In this document: positions 1-7,981 of the stretch, one piece after another
How the letters are laid out: the number at the start of each line of letters is the position of its first letter
Numbering within the stretch: the first letter of the stretch is position 1
NCBI GenBank assembly: GCA_019186985.1
Contig: JABARQ010000037.1
Location: 38,954-102,953, forward strand
Length of the DNA stretch: 64,000 bases
Direction of reading: 5' to 3'
From: Prosthecobacter sp.
Lineage (GTDB): Bacteria; Verrucomicrobiota; Verrucomicrobiia; Verrucomicrobiales; Verrucomicrobiaceae
The notes under the pieces: model-generated
The model's input: only the letters and a program-made list of their open reading frames with translations
What the model was told of the DNA's origin: nothing
The model's database searches: none
Translations under genes and position numbers: made by a program

Positions 1-2
1 AA

Positions 3-214
3 TGGCTGGGCGACTTCATCGGAAAAATCAGAAACGCTGCAAATACAGACCCTCTCGATGCTGCAAAAGTGGTGCTTCCGAAAATCGAGCAGATCAATGA
101 ATACAGCAAAAGGTACCATCACCGTTCAAATCCGTCGGCGGACACAGAACTTGTGGATGACACTGAATTGCTAACATTTGTTGATCTCACTTTAGAGGTG
201 GTAGGCGGCTTTTA
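3..214 (+). CDS. C-terminal end of a probable AAA-type ATPase (partial)
   Basis: An open frame runs in from the left edge and stops at a TAG ending at 214, giving about 70 residues. The tail has the look of the C-terminus of large AAA (RecF/SMC-like) ATPases of defence islands: a helix, then a Y-H-H-x-x-N-P segment, then D-D-x-E-L and a final hydrophobic helix ending G-G-F. The catalytic motifs lie outside the window, so the assignment rests on the tail pattern alone. It converges on the next gene across a strong inverted repeat. A different large cytoplasmic protein cannot be excluded. Confidence 0.4.
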
Positions 215-230
215 GTCGCGCCCTGCGAAG

Positions 231-259
231 TTGGCGGGGAAAGCATCTTTCCCCGCCAA
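231..259. terminator. Bidirectional terminator-like hairpin
   Basis: A perfect 13-bp inverted repeat (231-243 with 247-259) with a 3-nt loop sits exactly between two convergent gene ends (stop at 214 on + and stop at 263 on -). There is no long T tract, so its role as a shared terminator is inferred from position and stem strength. Confidence 0.6.
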
Positions 260-262
260 TAA

Positions 263-526
263 TCATTCGACATTGTATTCATCATCAAGATTGTGCGCCA
301 CCTCCGTGACGTAGTATTCGAGGCGGTTCACAAAGCGACATCCGTTGATAATAACGGCATCGCCTGAATCTGGGCAATCAACCAGTGTCCAGATTTTATT
401 GGGGGCCTGCGTCTTGAGGAATTCCCAATCGTCGTGCGTGTCGAAGGCAATGTGGTCAGTGCCCGGTTTGGTGATGGGCTTGAACTGTTCGAACCACGCA
501 CCGTAATCGAGTTGAATGAACGCCAT
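263..526 (-). CDS. Small accessory protein of unknown function
   Basis: This encodes 87 residues. The ATG at 526 is chosen over an upstream one at 583 because an AAAGGAG ribosome binding site lies about 7 nt before it. The protein is acidic and rich in aromatic residues, with no signal peptide or membrane segment. It resembles the small uncharacterised proteins common on plasmids and mobilizable islands, but I recognise no family. It lies on the same strand as the DUF6876 gene, separated from it by about 520 bases that carry a terminator and a long repeat, so the two are probably separate units. Confidence 0.6.
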   Translation of the reverse strand: MAFIQLDYGAWFEQFKPITKPGTDHIAFDTHDDWEFLKTQAPNKIWTLVDCPDSGDAVIINGCRFVNRLEYYVTEVAHNLDDEYNVE

Positions 527-910
527 AGTCTGTCTCCTTTCAGTGTTGAGGCTGCGCCTTTCGCTGCCTGATGGCCTAATCAAAAAGGCCCCATGAGGCG
601 GGACGGAGTGAACCGATCACAGCGGAGAATTGGGGGAGACCTTCAGGGGGAGCCTATTGTCCGCTTGAACGGCCTGGCTGGGACTTTAGCGATGCCATAA
701 CATGCACGCTTGCGCAGGCGTTGACACTGGAGACGCCGCTTGTCGTTTCAAACGAAGACGTGCTGGGCAGTGAGCTTGAAGCGCAGCGAAAAGAGAAACT
801 GCCGGGCAACCACTTCGGGAGGATTGGGAAAGCAAGCTGGCCGTTGGAAAGGTAAAGCTGCAGGCCCGTCCAACGGTGGGCTTGCTTGTGCGGCGGGCTG
901 GCGCGGAGCC

Positions 911-990
911 GAGGGCGTTACGGGACACCTCCCGTTAGAATGGGTAGCGCCGCACGCAGTAGGCGCGAGGGAAAGGCTTTTCCCACCAAA
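911..990. repeat. 80-bp island repeat, copy 1
   Basis: This stretch recurs at 1650-1729 with only two base differences. The distal part contains a 6-bp inverted repeat, GGGAAA...TTTCCC. It lies in the 527-1048 gene-free gap, where apart from this repeat and the terminator at 1009-1042 I see no supportable gene. Confidence 0.85.
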
Positions 991-1008
991 TGCAGGTATT
1001 CAGAAAAG

Positions 1009-1042
1009 ATACCCCACTCCGGTTGATACCGGAGGGGGGTAT
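1009..1042 (-). terminator. Terminator of the DUF6876 gene
   Basis: Arms 1009-1022 and 1029-1042 form a 14-bp stem with one mismatch and a 6-nt loop just beyond the stop of the leftward gene ending at 1049. On the minus strand the stem is followed by a short CTTTT run, as expected of an intrinsic terminator. Confidence 0.65.
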
Positions 1043-1048
1043 GCCGAG

Positions 1049-1411
1049 CTAATACTCGCTCGGCAGCATCATCACGCTGTTCGTGAAGTAGAGGGAGATT
1101 TCATCCAGTGGGAAATCGGTGTATTCGATTTCCTTGGAGAAGACGATTCGGCCATTGCCATCGTCGCAAGACAGCGTGGCGGTATGGTCAGTATTGACCT
1201 TGAGACGCCACGTCTGAAACTCTTCGGCGGTGACGGCTGGGATTGATTGAGCGAAAGCGATCTCATCAACCAGCCAGTAGGCACCGCCTGCCTCAGCGAC
1301 GTGGTGAACACCATCGGTGTAAAGCACATTGCGTGCGAGGCCGTGGCGATACCACTGGTCGGTTCCGGTGAACTGGCGAAGGTCGGCTTTGCTGAGTGTG
1401 TTCTGTGTCAT
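1049..1411 (-). CDS. DUF6876 family protein
   Basis: This 120-residue soluble protein has the signature of the DUF6876 family found on plasmids and integrative elements: an early F-T-G-T...W-Y-R-H segment, then V-L-Y-T-D-G-V, then an alternating A-Y-W-L-V-D-E-I block and a middle E-E-F-Q-x-W. The family's function is unknown. The start at 1411 has an AGGAG site 6 nt upstream. A hairpin terminator follows the stop. The gene is a useful marker of mobile DNA rather than a clue to function. Confidence 0.75.
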   Translation of the reverse strand: MTQNTLSKADLRQFTGTDQWYRHGLARNVLYTDGVHHVAEAGGAYWLVDEIAFAQSIPAVTAEEFQTWRLKVNTDHTATLSCDDGNGRIVFSKEIEYTDFPLDEISLYFTNSVMMLPSEY

Positions 1412-1649
1412 GTTGGTCTCCTAGTGTTGTTGATGCCCCGTTGCGGGACAGCGGTTCAAGGAGCTGGGGTCATGAGGCTGGCGGTCATGCCCCGAACACG
1501 GGAGCGCAGCGAATGGAGCGGGCACGGGGTTGACGGCCAGACGGCCCCAGCCAAAAACGCGTCCCAATCCGCAGGGGCGAACAACAAGGAGCCGCACAGA
1601 ATGCACGGTGCCGAACCGGAGCGTCACCGGATCAAGGTCAGGAGCCACC

Positions 1650-1729
1650 GAGGGCGTTACGGGACACCTCCCGTTGGAATGGGTAGCGCCCCACGCAGTA
1701 GGCGCGAGGGAAAGGCTTTTCCCACCAAA
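1650..1729. repeat. 80-bp island repeat, copy 2
   Basis: Near-identical to 911-990 in the same orientation. It lies upstream of the DUF6876 gene in a 1412-2035 gap. Apart from this repeat and the promoter and hairpin at 1912-1998, I see no gene there. Confidence 0.85.
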
Positions 1730-1911
1730 AAAACTATGGTAAAAACCAGATTCTCCCGTCATTTGGAAGCAAAGCAGGCATGACCAACACATTGATTAAT
1801 AAACCCCAGCACTCTCCGTTTTCGCCTATGGCGAACCGCTGTAAGCCTTGCGCAACCGTTCGCAGCCAGTAACGCGGAGAAGAACCATGAATATTCATCC
1901 TTTGGAAAGGC

Positions 1912-1940
1912 TTGACATCCGCTCCCTTGTCATGCAGAAT
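1912..1940 (+). promoter_or_regulatory. Sigma-70 type promoter before the Abi gene
   Basis: A perfect TTGACA at 1912-1917 is followed after 17 nt by CAGAAT at 1935-1940 (4 of 6 matches to the -10 consensus). Transcription would begin near 1947, just before the terminator-like hairpin at 1952-1990. Confidence 0.55.
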
Positions 1941-1946
1941 ATTTAC

Positions 1947-1998
1947 ATCAAACCCGCCGCGCCTCTGCTTGCATGCGTAATTCGGCGGGTCTTTTTTT
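1947..1998 (+). ncRNA. Putative short RNA or attenuator upstream of the Abi_2 gene
   Basis: From the predicted start near 1947 the transcript would meet an 8-bp GC-rich stem (1952-1959 with 1983-1990) followed by a run of seven T at 1992-1998, a textbook intrinsic terminator. The unit would make an RNA of about 50 nt, with read-through into the Abi gene that starts 38 nt later. Non-coding RNAs ahead of Abi_2/AbiF-type genes have, as I recall, been described, so an antitoxin or regulatory role is plausible. Alternatively it is a simple attenuator. No experimental boundary is known. Confidence 0.5.
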
Positions 1999-2035
1999 GT
2001 CTGCGTTCAGGCAAAAGGTCGGAAGGAGGCCAGCC

Positions 2036-3010
2036 ATGATCTACGCAAAGCCCCCACTGACGCTAGACCAGCAGGCCGATCAATTGATGAATCGAGGGCT
2101 GGTCGCCAATCGTGATGAACTCATCAGCCGTCTCAAAGTGGTCAACTATTACCGTTTGAGCGGATACCTGCATCCCTACCGGCAGCGAGATGCCGCAGGA
2201 AACCTGACAGACCAATTCAAACCTGGAAGCAACCTCACCGAGGTGTGGCGGCGCTACAATTTTGACCGCCGTTTGCGGATCATCTTGCTGGACGCCATTG
2301 AACGCATTGAAGTAGCGGTGCGAAGCCGTTTTGTTTACCACTTTGTGCAGGTTCATGGGCCATTCGGGCATTTGGATTCCGGCAATCTTCCGGGGTTCAA
2401 AAGGCGTCCCTGGTGGAAACGATGCTTGCGCAATGCGAAGCTGTTGATTCGCCTCAAAGGCATTGAGCGCGAAGATCACTGCATATGGCTGGCAAAGCTC
2501 CTCAACGAAAAACGGAGAGCCAGCGATACGTTCGTCAAGCACTTCGACGCGAAATACGGCGCGAAGCATGAGCATCTGCCGCTTTGGATGGCCTGTGAAC
2601 TGATGACCTGCGAGACAGCGATGCAACTGGCCTACAATGTTTCTCCCGACATTGTGAAAAAAGCAGCGGCAGACTTTGGATTTCCAGACCAACAACTGCT
2701 TTCATGGACGAAGGCTATTTTCACTCTGCGCAATACTTGTGCGCATCATGGACGGGTTTGGAACCGGGTGTTCGGGGTAAAGCCTTCCATTCCCGGCAAA
2801 AACAAAAATCCTCAATGGCATATCCAGCCTGGCTTTGCACCCGACCGAGTGGGGCTCATGTTGACGGTCTGCCATTTTTGGCTTGGAAAGATTAGCGATA
2901 CCACTCAATGGAAAAATCGTCTGTTTGACCTCTTCAGCGAATACCCTGAGATCCCTGTCGCTGAAATGGGTTTGCCCATCGACTGGCAAATCCACCTTCT
3001 TTGGAGATAA
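2036..3010 (+). CDS. Abi_2 family abortive-infection protein (HEPN)
   Basis: This 324-residue protein matches the Abi_2 (AbiD/AbiF) family from its start: the L-x-x-Q-x-x-x-L-x-x-R-G-L segment, then N-Y-Y-R-L-S-G-Y, then the F-D-x-x-L-R block. Near residue 232 it has R-N-T-C-A-H, the R-x4-H motif of HEPN ribonuclease domains, followed by H-G-R-x-W-N-R. Family members stop phage growth by killing or arresting the host, probably by RNA cleavage. The ATG at 2036 is preferred over 1973 because a GGAAGGAGG site precedes it and 1973 lies inside the terminator hairpin. A promoter and short RNA unit lie upstream. A repeat copy follows the stop. Confidence 0.85.
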   Translation: MIYAKPPLTLDQQADQLMNRGLVANRDELISRLKVVNYYRLSGYLHPYRQRDAAGNLTDQFKPGSNLTEVWRRYNFDRRLRIILLDAIERIEVAVRSRFVYHFVQVHGPFGHLDSGNLPGFKRRPWWKRCLRNAKLLIRLKGIEREDHCIWLAKLLNEKRRASDTFVKHFDAKYGAKHEHLPLWMACELMTCETAMQLAYNVSPDIVKKAAADFGFPDQQLLSWTKAIFTLRNTCAHHGRVWNRVFGVKPSIPGKNKNPQWHIQPGFAPDRVGLMLTVCHFWLGKISDTTQWKNRLFDLFSEYPEIPVAEMGLPIDWQIHLLWR

Positions 3011-3040
3011 CCAAGCATGAAGCTCCATGTTGAACAACGT

Positions 3041-3077
3041 GCCCCACGCAGTAGGCGCTAGGGAAAGCCTTTTCCCT
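3041..3077. repeat. Island repeat, partial copy 3 with extended hairpin
   Basis: It shares the distal 37 bp of the 80-bp repeats at 911 and 1650, with a few changes that turn the short palindrome into a 12-bp stem spanning about 3055-3081. It follows the Abi gene and may act as its terminator. Confidence 0.6.
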
Positions 3078-3137
3078 GGCGCGATATTCTGCTAAACAGG
3101 CCAAACAACCTCACTCAAATTTGGTACACTCCCCCTC

Positions 3138-5933
3138 ATGAACGCCGTTGAAATCGAAGAAGCAATTTCCAAACTCGCTGAAGCGCCGTTGGATGCCGCG
3201 AACTTCCCTTTCGCTTTCCTTGAGGCGTTTGGAAACAAAGAGACCACCCTCAAACGCCTGCGGAGCGGAGACTCAAACCAGTCTGACATTGTGGGTGGTG
3301 TTCTCCAGAGGAACAACATTCACATCAAAGTCTGCCAAGAAGGCGAAGTCGCCGCTACGCTGACTGCCCTGCGGGAAAGCTCGGCAACGGTCCGGCAGAA
3401 GGCCAAGTTCATCCTCGCCACCGACGGCAAGAGCTTCGAGGCGGAAAACGTCGTTGATGGCGAGACAGTCGCCTGTGCCTACGCTGATTTCTCCGACCAC
3501 TTTGGGTTTTTCCTGCCGCTGGCTGGCATCACCACCGTCAAACAGATTCGGGAAAATGCATTCGACATCAAGGCGACGGGACGCCTGAACCGGCTCTACA
3601 TTGAGTTGTTGAAAGAGAACCCAGAGTGGGACTCTGCGGACCGCCGTGCGGACCTGAACCACTTCATGGCGCGATTGATCTTCTGCTTCTTTGCAGAGGA
3701 CACGGCCATTTTCGGAAAAGATGCCCGCTTTACTGCCGCCATCGAGCGGATGAGCGCACGGGATTCATCGAACACCCATGAGGTGCTTTCCGAGCTGTTC
3801 CGCGCCATGAACACAAAACCCGCAGAGCGAGAGCAAGTAGGCATCCGCAGTTGGGCCAATATGTTTCCGTATGTGAATGGCGGCCTTTTCTCTGGCAGTG
3901 TGGATGTGCCGCGCTTCAGCAAGATCGCACGCTCCTACCTCCTCCACGTTGGCAGCCTCGACTGGACGAAGATCAATCCCGACATCTTTGGCTCCATGAT
4001 TCAGGCCGTGGCAGATGACGAGGAGCGTGGAGCGCTCGGCATGCACTACACAAGTGTGCCTAATATTCTCAAGGTGCTCAATCCGCTCTTCCTTGATGAC
4101 TTGCGGACGAAGCTCGCGGAGGCGGGCGACAATGCCCGCAAGCTTCTGAACCTACGCCAGCGAATCGCGCACATCCGAGTCTTTGATCCTGCCTGCGGCT
4201 CTGGCAATTTCCTCGTCATCGCCTACAAACAGATGCGAGAGATCGAGGCGGAGATCAATCGCCGTCGCAGCGAGGCAGAGCGTAAATCCGACATCCCGAA
4301 AACAAACTTTCGCGGCATCGAACTACGCCACTTTTCCTGCGAGATTGCCCGCCTCGCTCTTATCATCGCCGAATATCAGTGCGACGTGCTCTATCGAGGC
4401 CAGCAGCTAGCGCTCGCTGAGTTCCTGCCGCTTGAAGCTGCGAATTGGATTACTCGTGGGAATGCCCTGCAACTCGACTGGCTGAGCATTTGCCCGCCGA
4501 CCGGCAGGGGCGTGAAAAATCGCGCCCTTGATTTATTCGAGACGCCACTGGATCAGGCAGAGATCGATTTCGAGAATGAGGGTGGGGAAACTTACATCTG
4601 TGGGAATCCACCTTATTTGGGTCGGAAATACCAATCCTCGGAACAGAAACGTGATCTCAAAAACGTTTTTGAAGGGAGGTGTAAAGACACGCTGTCTCTC
4701 GATTATGTCTCGGGGTGGTTTGCGAAGGCATCGGATTATATGGAGTCAACCGTTGCGGATGCAGCATTTGTATCCACAAACTCAATCTGCCAGGGCATCC
4801 AAGTTTCGTGTCTTTGGCCGGTGCTGTTTGCAAACGGAGCGGCAATCTCATTTGCTTACGATTCATTCAAATGGACAAACCTCGCTAGCCACAATGCTGG
4901 CGTTACGGTTTCAATTATCGGATTGACCAAGCAGAAGGGTTCTCCTCGACGCCTCTTTACTATCGAGTCAAATGATGCTGTTTCATCGCGGACGGTCAAC
5001 AACATCAACGCCTATCTAGTTCCAGGAAACAATGTGTTCGTCTCACCGCGAAGCAAAGTTCCAGACGAACGAACTCCTATGCAATTCGGAAATCACCCGT
5101 ATTACGCGAACGACTTAATGTTGAGGCGTGAACATAGGGATGCTCTGCTGGCAGCGGACTCTACGGCGGCGGAATTCGTTCGCCCACTTTATGGCTCGAA
5201 AGAGTTTATATCCGGCTCGCCGCGATACTGCTTGTGGATTACTGAGGACTCTCTTGATAAGGCGCGAAGAATTCCTCAAGTCAGCCAAAGAATTGATGCA
5301 GTCAGAATCGCTCGACTAGAAAAGGATTCAGACCTGCAAGCAGTGAAACTGGCTGCTACACCATACCGGTTTCGTGACCAATACTCCGCGAAATCTAAAC
5401 TTCTAGTGGTCCCAATAGTAAGTTCCGAGAACAGGCCATACTTACCAGTTGGTCTCGCCGAACCCGCTGCCATCATTCACAATAAAGCGTTCGCACTTTA
5501 TGACGCACCACTTTGGAACATGGCACTCATTGGGTCACGACTTCATGTAATCTGGATTGGCACGGTTTGCGTGCGGATGCGAACCGATTTTTCGTATTCA
5601 AACACCCTCGGCTGGAACACCTTTCCCGTGCCCACGCTCACGGAGCAAAACAAAGCCGACCTGACGCGTTGCGCGGAGGACATTCTGCTGGTGCGGGAGG
5701 CGCATTTCCCGGCGACGATTGCCGACCTTTACGATCCCGAAACAATGCCTGCCAACCTGCGCGAAGCCCACGAGCGCAACGACGAGACGCTGGAGCGAAT
5801 CTACATTGGCCGCCGCTTCAAGAACGACACCGAGCGGCTGGAAAAGCTCTTTGAACTCTACACCCAGATGACCATGAAGCAGTCTATCGCGAAAAAAATG
5901 TCCACCATAAAAACGAAAGTTTCAGAAGCATGA
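3138..5933 (+). CDS. MmeI-like adenine-specific DNA methyltransferase
   Basis: This 931-residue protein has the architecture of MmeI-like class I SAM-dependent DNA methyltransferases. The AdoMet motif D-P-A-C-G-S-G-N-F is at residues 350-358 and the catalytic N-P-P-Y at 490-493, typical of N6-adenine methylation. A long target-recognition region follows. The N-terminal 150 residues include F-F-L-P-L-A-G but no convincing D...ExK nuclease motif as in MmeI itself, so the protein probably only methylates and perhaps recognises DNA. It overlaps the helicase start by 4 nt. With the two downstream genes it looks like a restriction-modification operon in which cutting is done by a separate GIY-YIG protein. 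Confidence 0.85.
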   Translation: MNAVEIEEAISKLAEAPLDAANFPFAFLEAFGNKETTLKRLRSGDSNQSDIVGGVLQRNNIHIKVCQEGEVAATLTALRESSATVRQKAKFILATDGKSFEAENVVDGETVACAYADFSDHFGFFLPLAGITTVKQIRENAFDIKATGRLNRLYIELLKENPEWDSADRRADLNHFMARLIFCFFAEDTAIFGKDARFTAAIERMSARDSSNTHEVLSELFRAMNTKPAEREQVGIRSWANMFPYVNGGLFSGSVDVPRFSKIARSYLLHVGSLDWTKINPDIFGSMIQAVADDEERGALGMHYTSVPNILKVLNPLFLDDLRTKLAEAGDNARKLLNLRQRIAHIRVFDPACGSGNFLVIAYKQMREIEAEINRRRSEAERKSDIPKTNFRGIELRHFSCEIARLALIIAEYQCDVLYRGQQLALAEFLPLEAANWITRGNALQLDWLSICPPTGRGVKNRALDLFETPLDQAEIDFENEGGETYICGNPPYLGRKYQSSEQKRDLKNVFEGRCKDTLSLDYVSGWFAKASDYMESTVADAAFVSTNSICQGIQVSCLWPVLFANGAAISFAYDSFKWTNLASHNAGVTVSIIGLTKQKGSPRRLFTIESNDAVSSRTVNNINAYLVPGNNVFVSPRSKVPDERTPMQFGNHPYYANDLMLRREHRDALLAADSTAAEFVRPLYGSKEFISGSPRYCLWITEDSLDKARRIPQVSQRIDAVRIARLEKDSDLQAVKLAATPYRFRDQYSAKSKLLVVPIVSSENRPYLPVGLAEPAAIIHNKAFALYDAPLWNMALIGSRLHVIWIGTVCVRMRTDFSYSNTLGWNTFPVPTLTEQNKADLTRCAEDILLVREAHFPATIADLYDPETMPANLREAHERNDETLERIYIGRRFKNDTERLEKLFELYTQMTMKQSIAKKMSTIKTKVSEA

Positions 5934-7981
5934 GCAATCTCGTTTCCATTCCATCCGTCTCCGTCATCTACGCAAAGGATGGCAGTTCTACGCGGTCGAA
6001 CGCGCTTGGCATGAGAGCCATGCAAGAGCGTGCCTACCAAAAGCGCGGCGAGCAGTATTTGCTTATTAAATCGCCGCCTGCCTCTGGCAAGAGCCGAGCG
6101 CTTATGTTCATTGCGCTGGACAAGCTGGCGAACCAAAAGCTCAAACAAGCGATTATCGTTGTGCCAGAGAAAACCATCGGCGCGAGTTTCCACGATGAAC
6201 CGCTGAGCCAATTTGGGTTTTGGGCAGATTGGAAGGTCGAACCGAAGTGGAATCTTTGCGACGCCCCTGGCTTCGACAGTGGTGGCAAGGTGGAGTCAGT
6301 GAAGGCATTTCTAAAGAGCAGCGATAGGGTGTTGGTCTGCACCCATGCCACCTTCCGTTTCGCGGTGGAAAAATTTGGTGTGGAAGCCTTCGATGACCGG
6401 CTGATTGCTGTGGACGAGTTTCACCACGTCTCCGCTAACCCGGATAATAAGCTGGGCGATCACATCCGTCAGTTTATGGCGCGGGACAAGGCGCATATTG
6501 TAGCGATGACCGGCTCCTACTTCCGTGGCGATGCCGAAGCGGTGATGCATCCAGATGACGAGTCAAAGTTTGAAACCATCACCTACACGTATTACGAGCA
6601 GCTTAACGGTTACCAATTCTTGAAGCAGCTCGACATCGGTTATTACTTCTATTCGGGCCAATACACGGACGAGATCCTAAACGTGCTCAATCCGCTGGAA
6701 AAGACCATCATTCACATCCCAAACGTCAATTCCCGCGAGAGCCTTGGAGACAAAATCAAGGAAGTCGAACACATCATCCACGAACTCGGAGAATGGCATG
6801 GCACTGACCCAAAGACAGGCTTCCAGCTTGTTAAGATGAAGAACGGACGTGTACTGAAGATCGCCGATCTCGTGGACGACGATTCCTCGAAGCGGGAGCA
6901 TGTAGCTGCTGCACTAAGAGACTCGGCGCAGAAGAACAACCGGGATCACGTGGATATTATCATCGCACTTGGTATGGCCAAGGAAGGCTTTGATTGGATT
7001 TGGTGCGAACACGCACTTACAGTGGGTTATCGCTCCAGCCTCACGGAGATCGTGCAGATCATCGGACGCGCCACGCGTGATGCGCCAGGAAAAACACGCT
7101 CCCGCTTTACCAATCTTATCGCAGAACCGGACGCCAGTGAGGCCGCTGTCACGGAAGCGGTGAACGACACACTCAAGGCCATAGCTGCCAGCCTGCTCAT
7201 GGAACAGGTTCTTGCACCGCGCTTCGAGTTCAAACCCAAGAACCCGAACAATGAGCCGACACCTGGTTTTGATTACGGCCAGGGTGGCTACGATCCTGAA
7301 AAGTGTAACGTCGGGGTAAATGCGGAGACTGGCCGCATTCAACTGGAAATCAAAGGTCTGGCAGAACCCAAAACCGAAGAGGCCGGGCGCATTTGCCGCG
7401 AGGACTTGAACGAACTGATTACCGCCTTTGTGCAGGACAAGCAGACCATCGAACGCGGTATGTTTGACAAAGAGCTGGTGCCGGAAGAGCTTACGCAGGT
7501 CCGTATGGGCAAGATCGTAAAGGAGGCTTACCCGCACTTAGGCGACGAGGACCAAGAGGCGGTTCGGCAGCACGCCATCGCGGCGCTTAACGTGGTGCAG
7601 GAGGCCAAAAAGCAACTGACCAGTGGCGATGGTGAACCATCGAAAAACACCGCGCTCATCGAAGGGGTGCGGAAATTTGCCCTCAGTGTGACGGAACTCG
7701 ACATTGATTTGATCGACCGAATCAATCCTTTTGGCGAAGCTTACGCCATTCTTGCCAAATCAATGGGCGAAGAGCGGCTAAGACAAGTCGCTGAAGTCAT
7801 CGCTGCCAGGCGCATCAATCTGACAATAGAAGATGCCCGCGAACTGGCAAAGCGAGCGCTTCGGTTTAAGCAGGAGAAAGGAAGATTGCCCTCACTGACC
7901 GCCGCTGATCCGTGGGAGAAGCGGATGGCAGAGGGGATTGCTTTCCTTCAACGAAAGGCGAAGGAGGGACAGAATGGCTAA
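5930..7981 (+). CDS. DEAD/DEAH-box (SF2) helicase of the restriction-like operon
   Basis: The 683-residue protein has Walker A S-P-P-A-S-G-K-S at 48-55, motif II D-E-F-H at 162-165, motif III T-G-S at 194-196 and motif VI Q-I-I-G-R-A-T-R at 376-383, so both RecA-like domains are present. Such helicases in restriction systems translocate DNA or open it for the nuclease. The start ATGA overlaps the methyltransferase stop, and the end overlaps the nuclease start by 8 nt, so the three proteins are translationally coupled. No methylase or nuclease motif is visible within it. The C-terminal third is helical and unassigned. Confidence 0.85.
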   Translation: MSNLVSIPSVSVIYAKDGSSTRSNALGMRAMQERAYQKRGEQYLLIKSPPASGKSRALMFIALDKLANQKLKQAIIVVPEKTIGASFHDEPLSQFGFWADWKVEPKWNLCDAPGFDSGGKVESVKAFLKSSDRVLVCTHATFRFAVEKFGVEAFDDRLIAVDEFHHVSANPDNKLGDHIRQFMARDKAHIVAMTGSYFRGDAEAVMHPDDESKFETITYTYYEQLNGYQFLKQLDIGYYFYSGQYTDEILNVLNPLEKTIIHIPNVNSRESLGDKIKEVEHIIHELGEWHGTDPKTGFQLVKMKNGRVLKIADLVDDDSSKREHVAAALRDSAQKNNRDHVDIIIALGMAKEGFDWIWCEHALTVGYRSSLTEIVQIIGRATRDAPGKTRSRFTNLIAEPDASEAAVTEAVNDTLKAIAASLLMEQVLAPRFEFKPKNPNNEPTPGFDYGQGGYDPEKCNVGVNAETGRIQLEIKGLAEPKTEEAGRICREDLNELITAFVQDKQTIERGMFDKELVPEELTQVRMGKIVKEAYPHLGDEDQEAVRQHAIAALNVVQEAKKQLTSGDGEPSKNTALIEGVRKFALSVTELDIDLIDRINPFGEAYAILAKSMGEERLRQVAEVIAARRINLTIEDARELAKRALRFKQEKGRLPSLTAADPWEKRMAEGIAFLQRKAKEGQNG

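Noticed and set aside
740..1246. A 168-codon rightward frame across the first 80-bp repeat and antisense to the DUF6876 gene
   Set aside because: It is made of repeat and antisense sequence, has no ribosome site or family, and conflicts with a well-supported gene.
1848..2039. A 63-codon frame upstream of the Abi gene
   Set aside because: It spans the promoter and terminator hairpin and overlaps the Abi start; the regulatory reading explains the sequence better.
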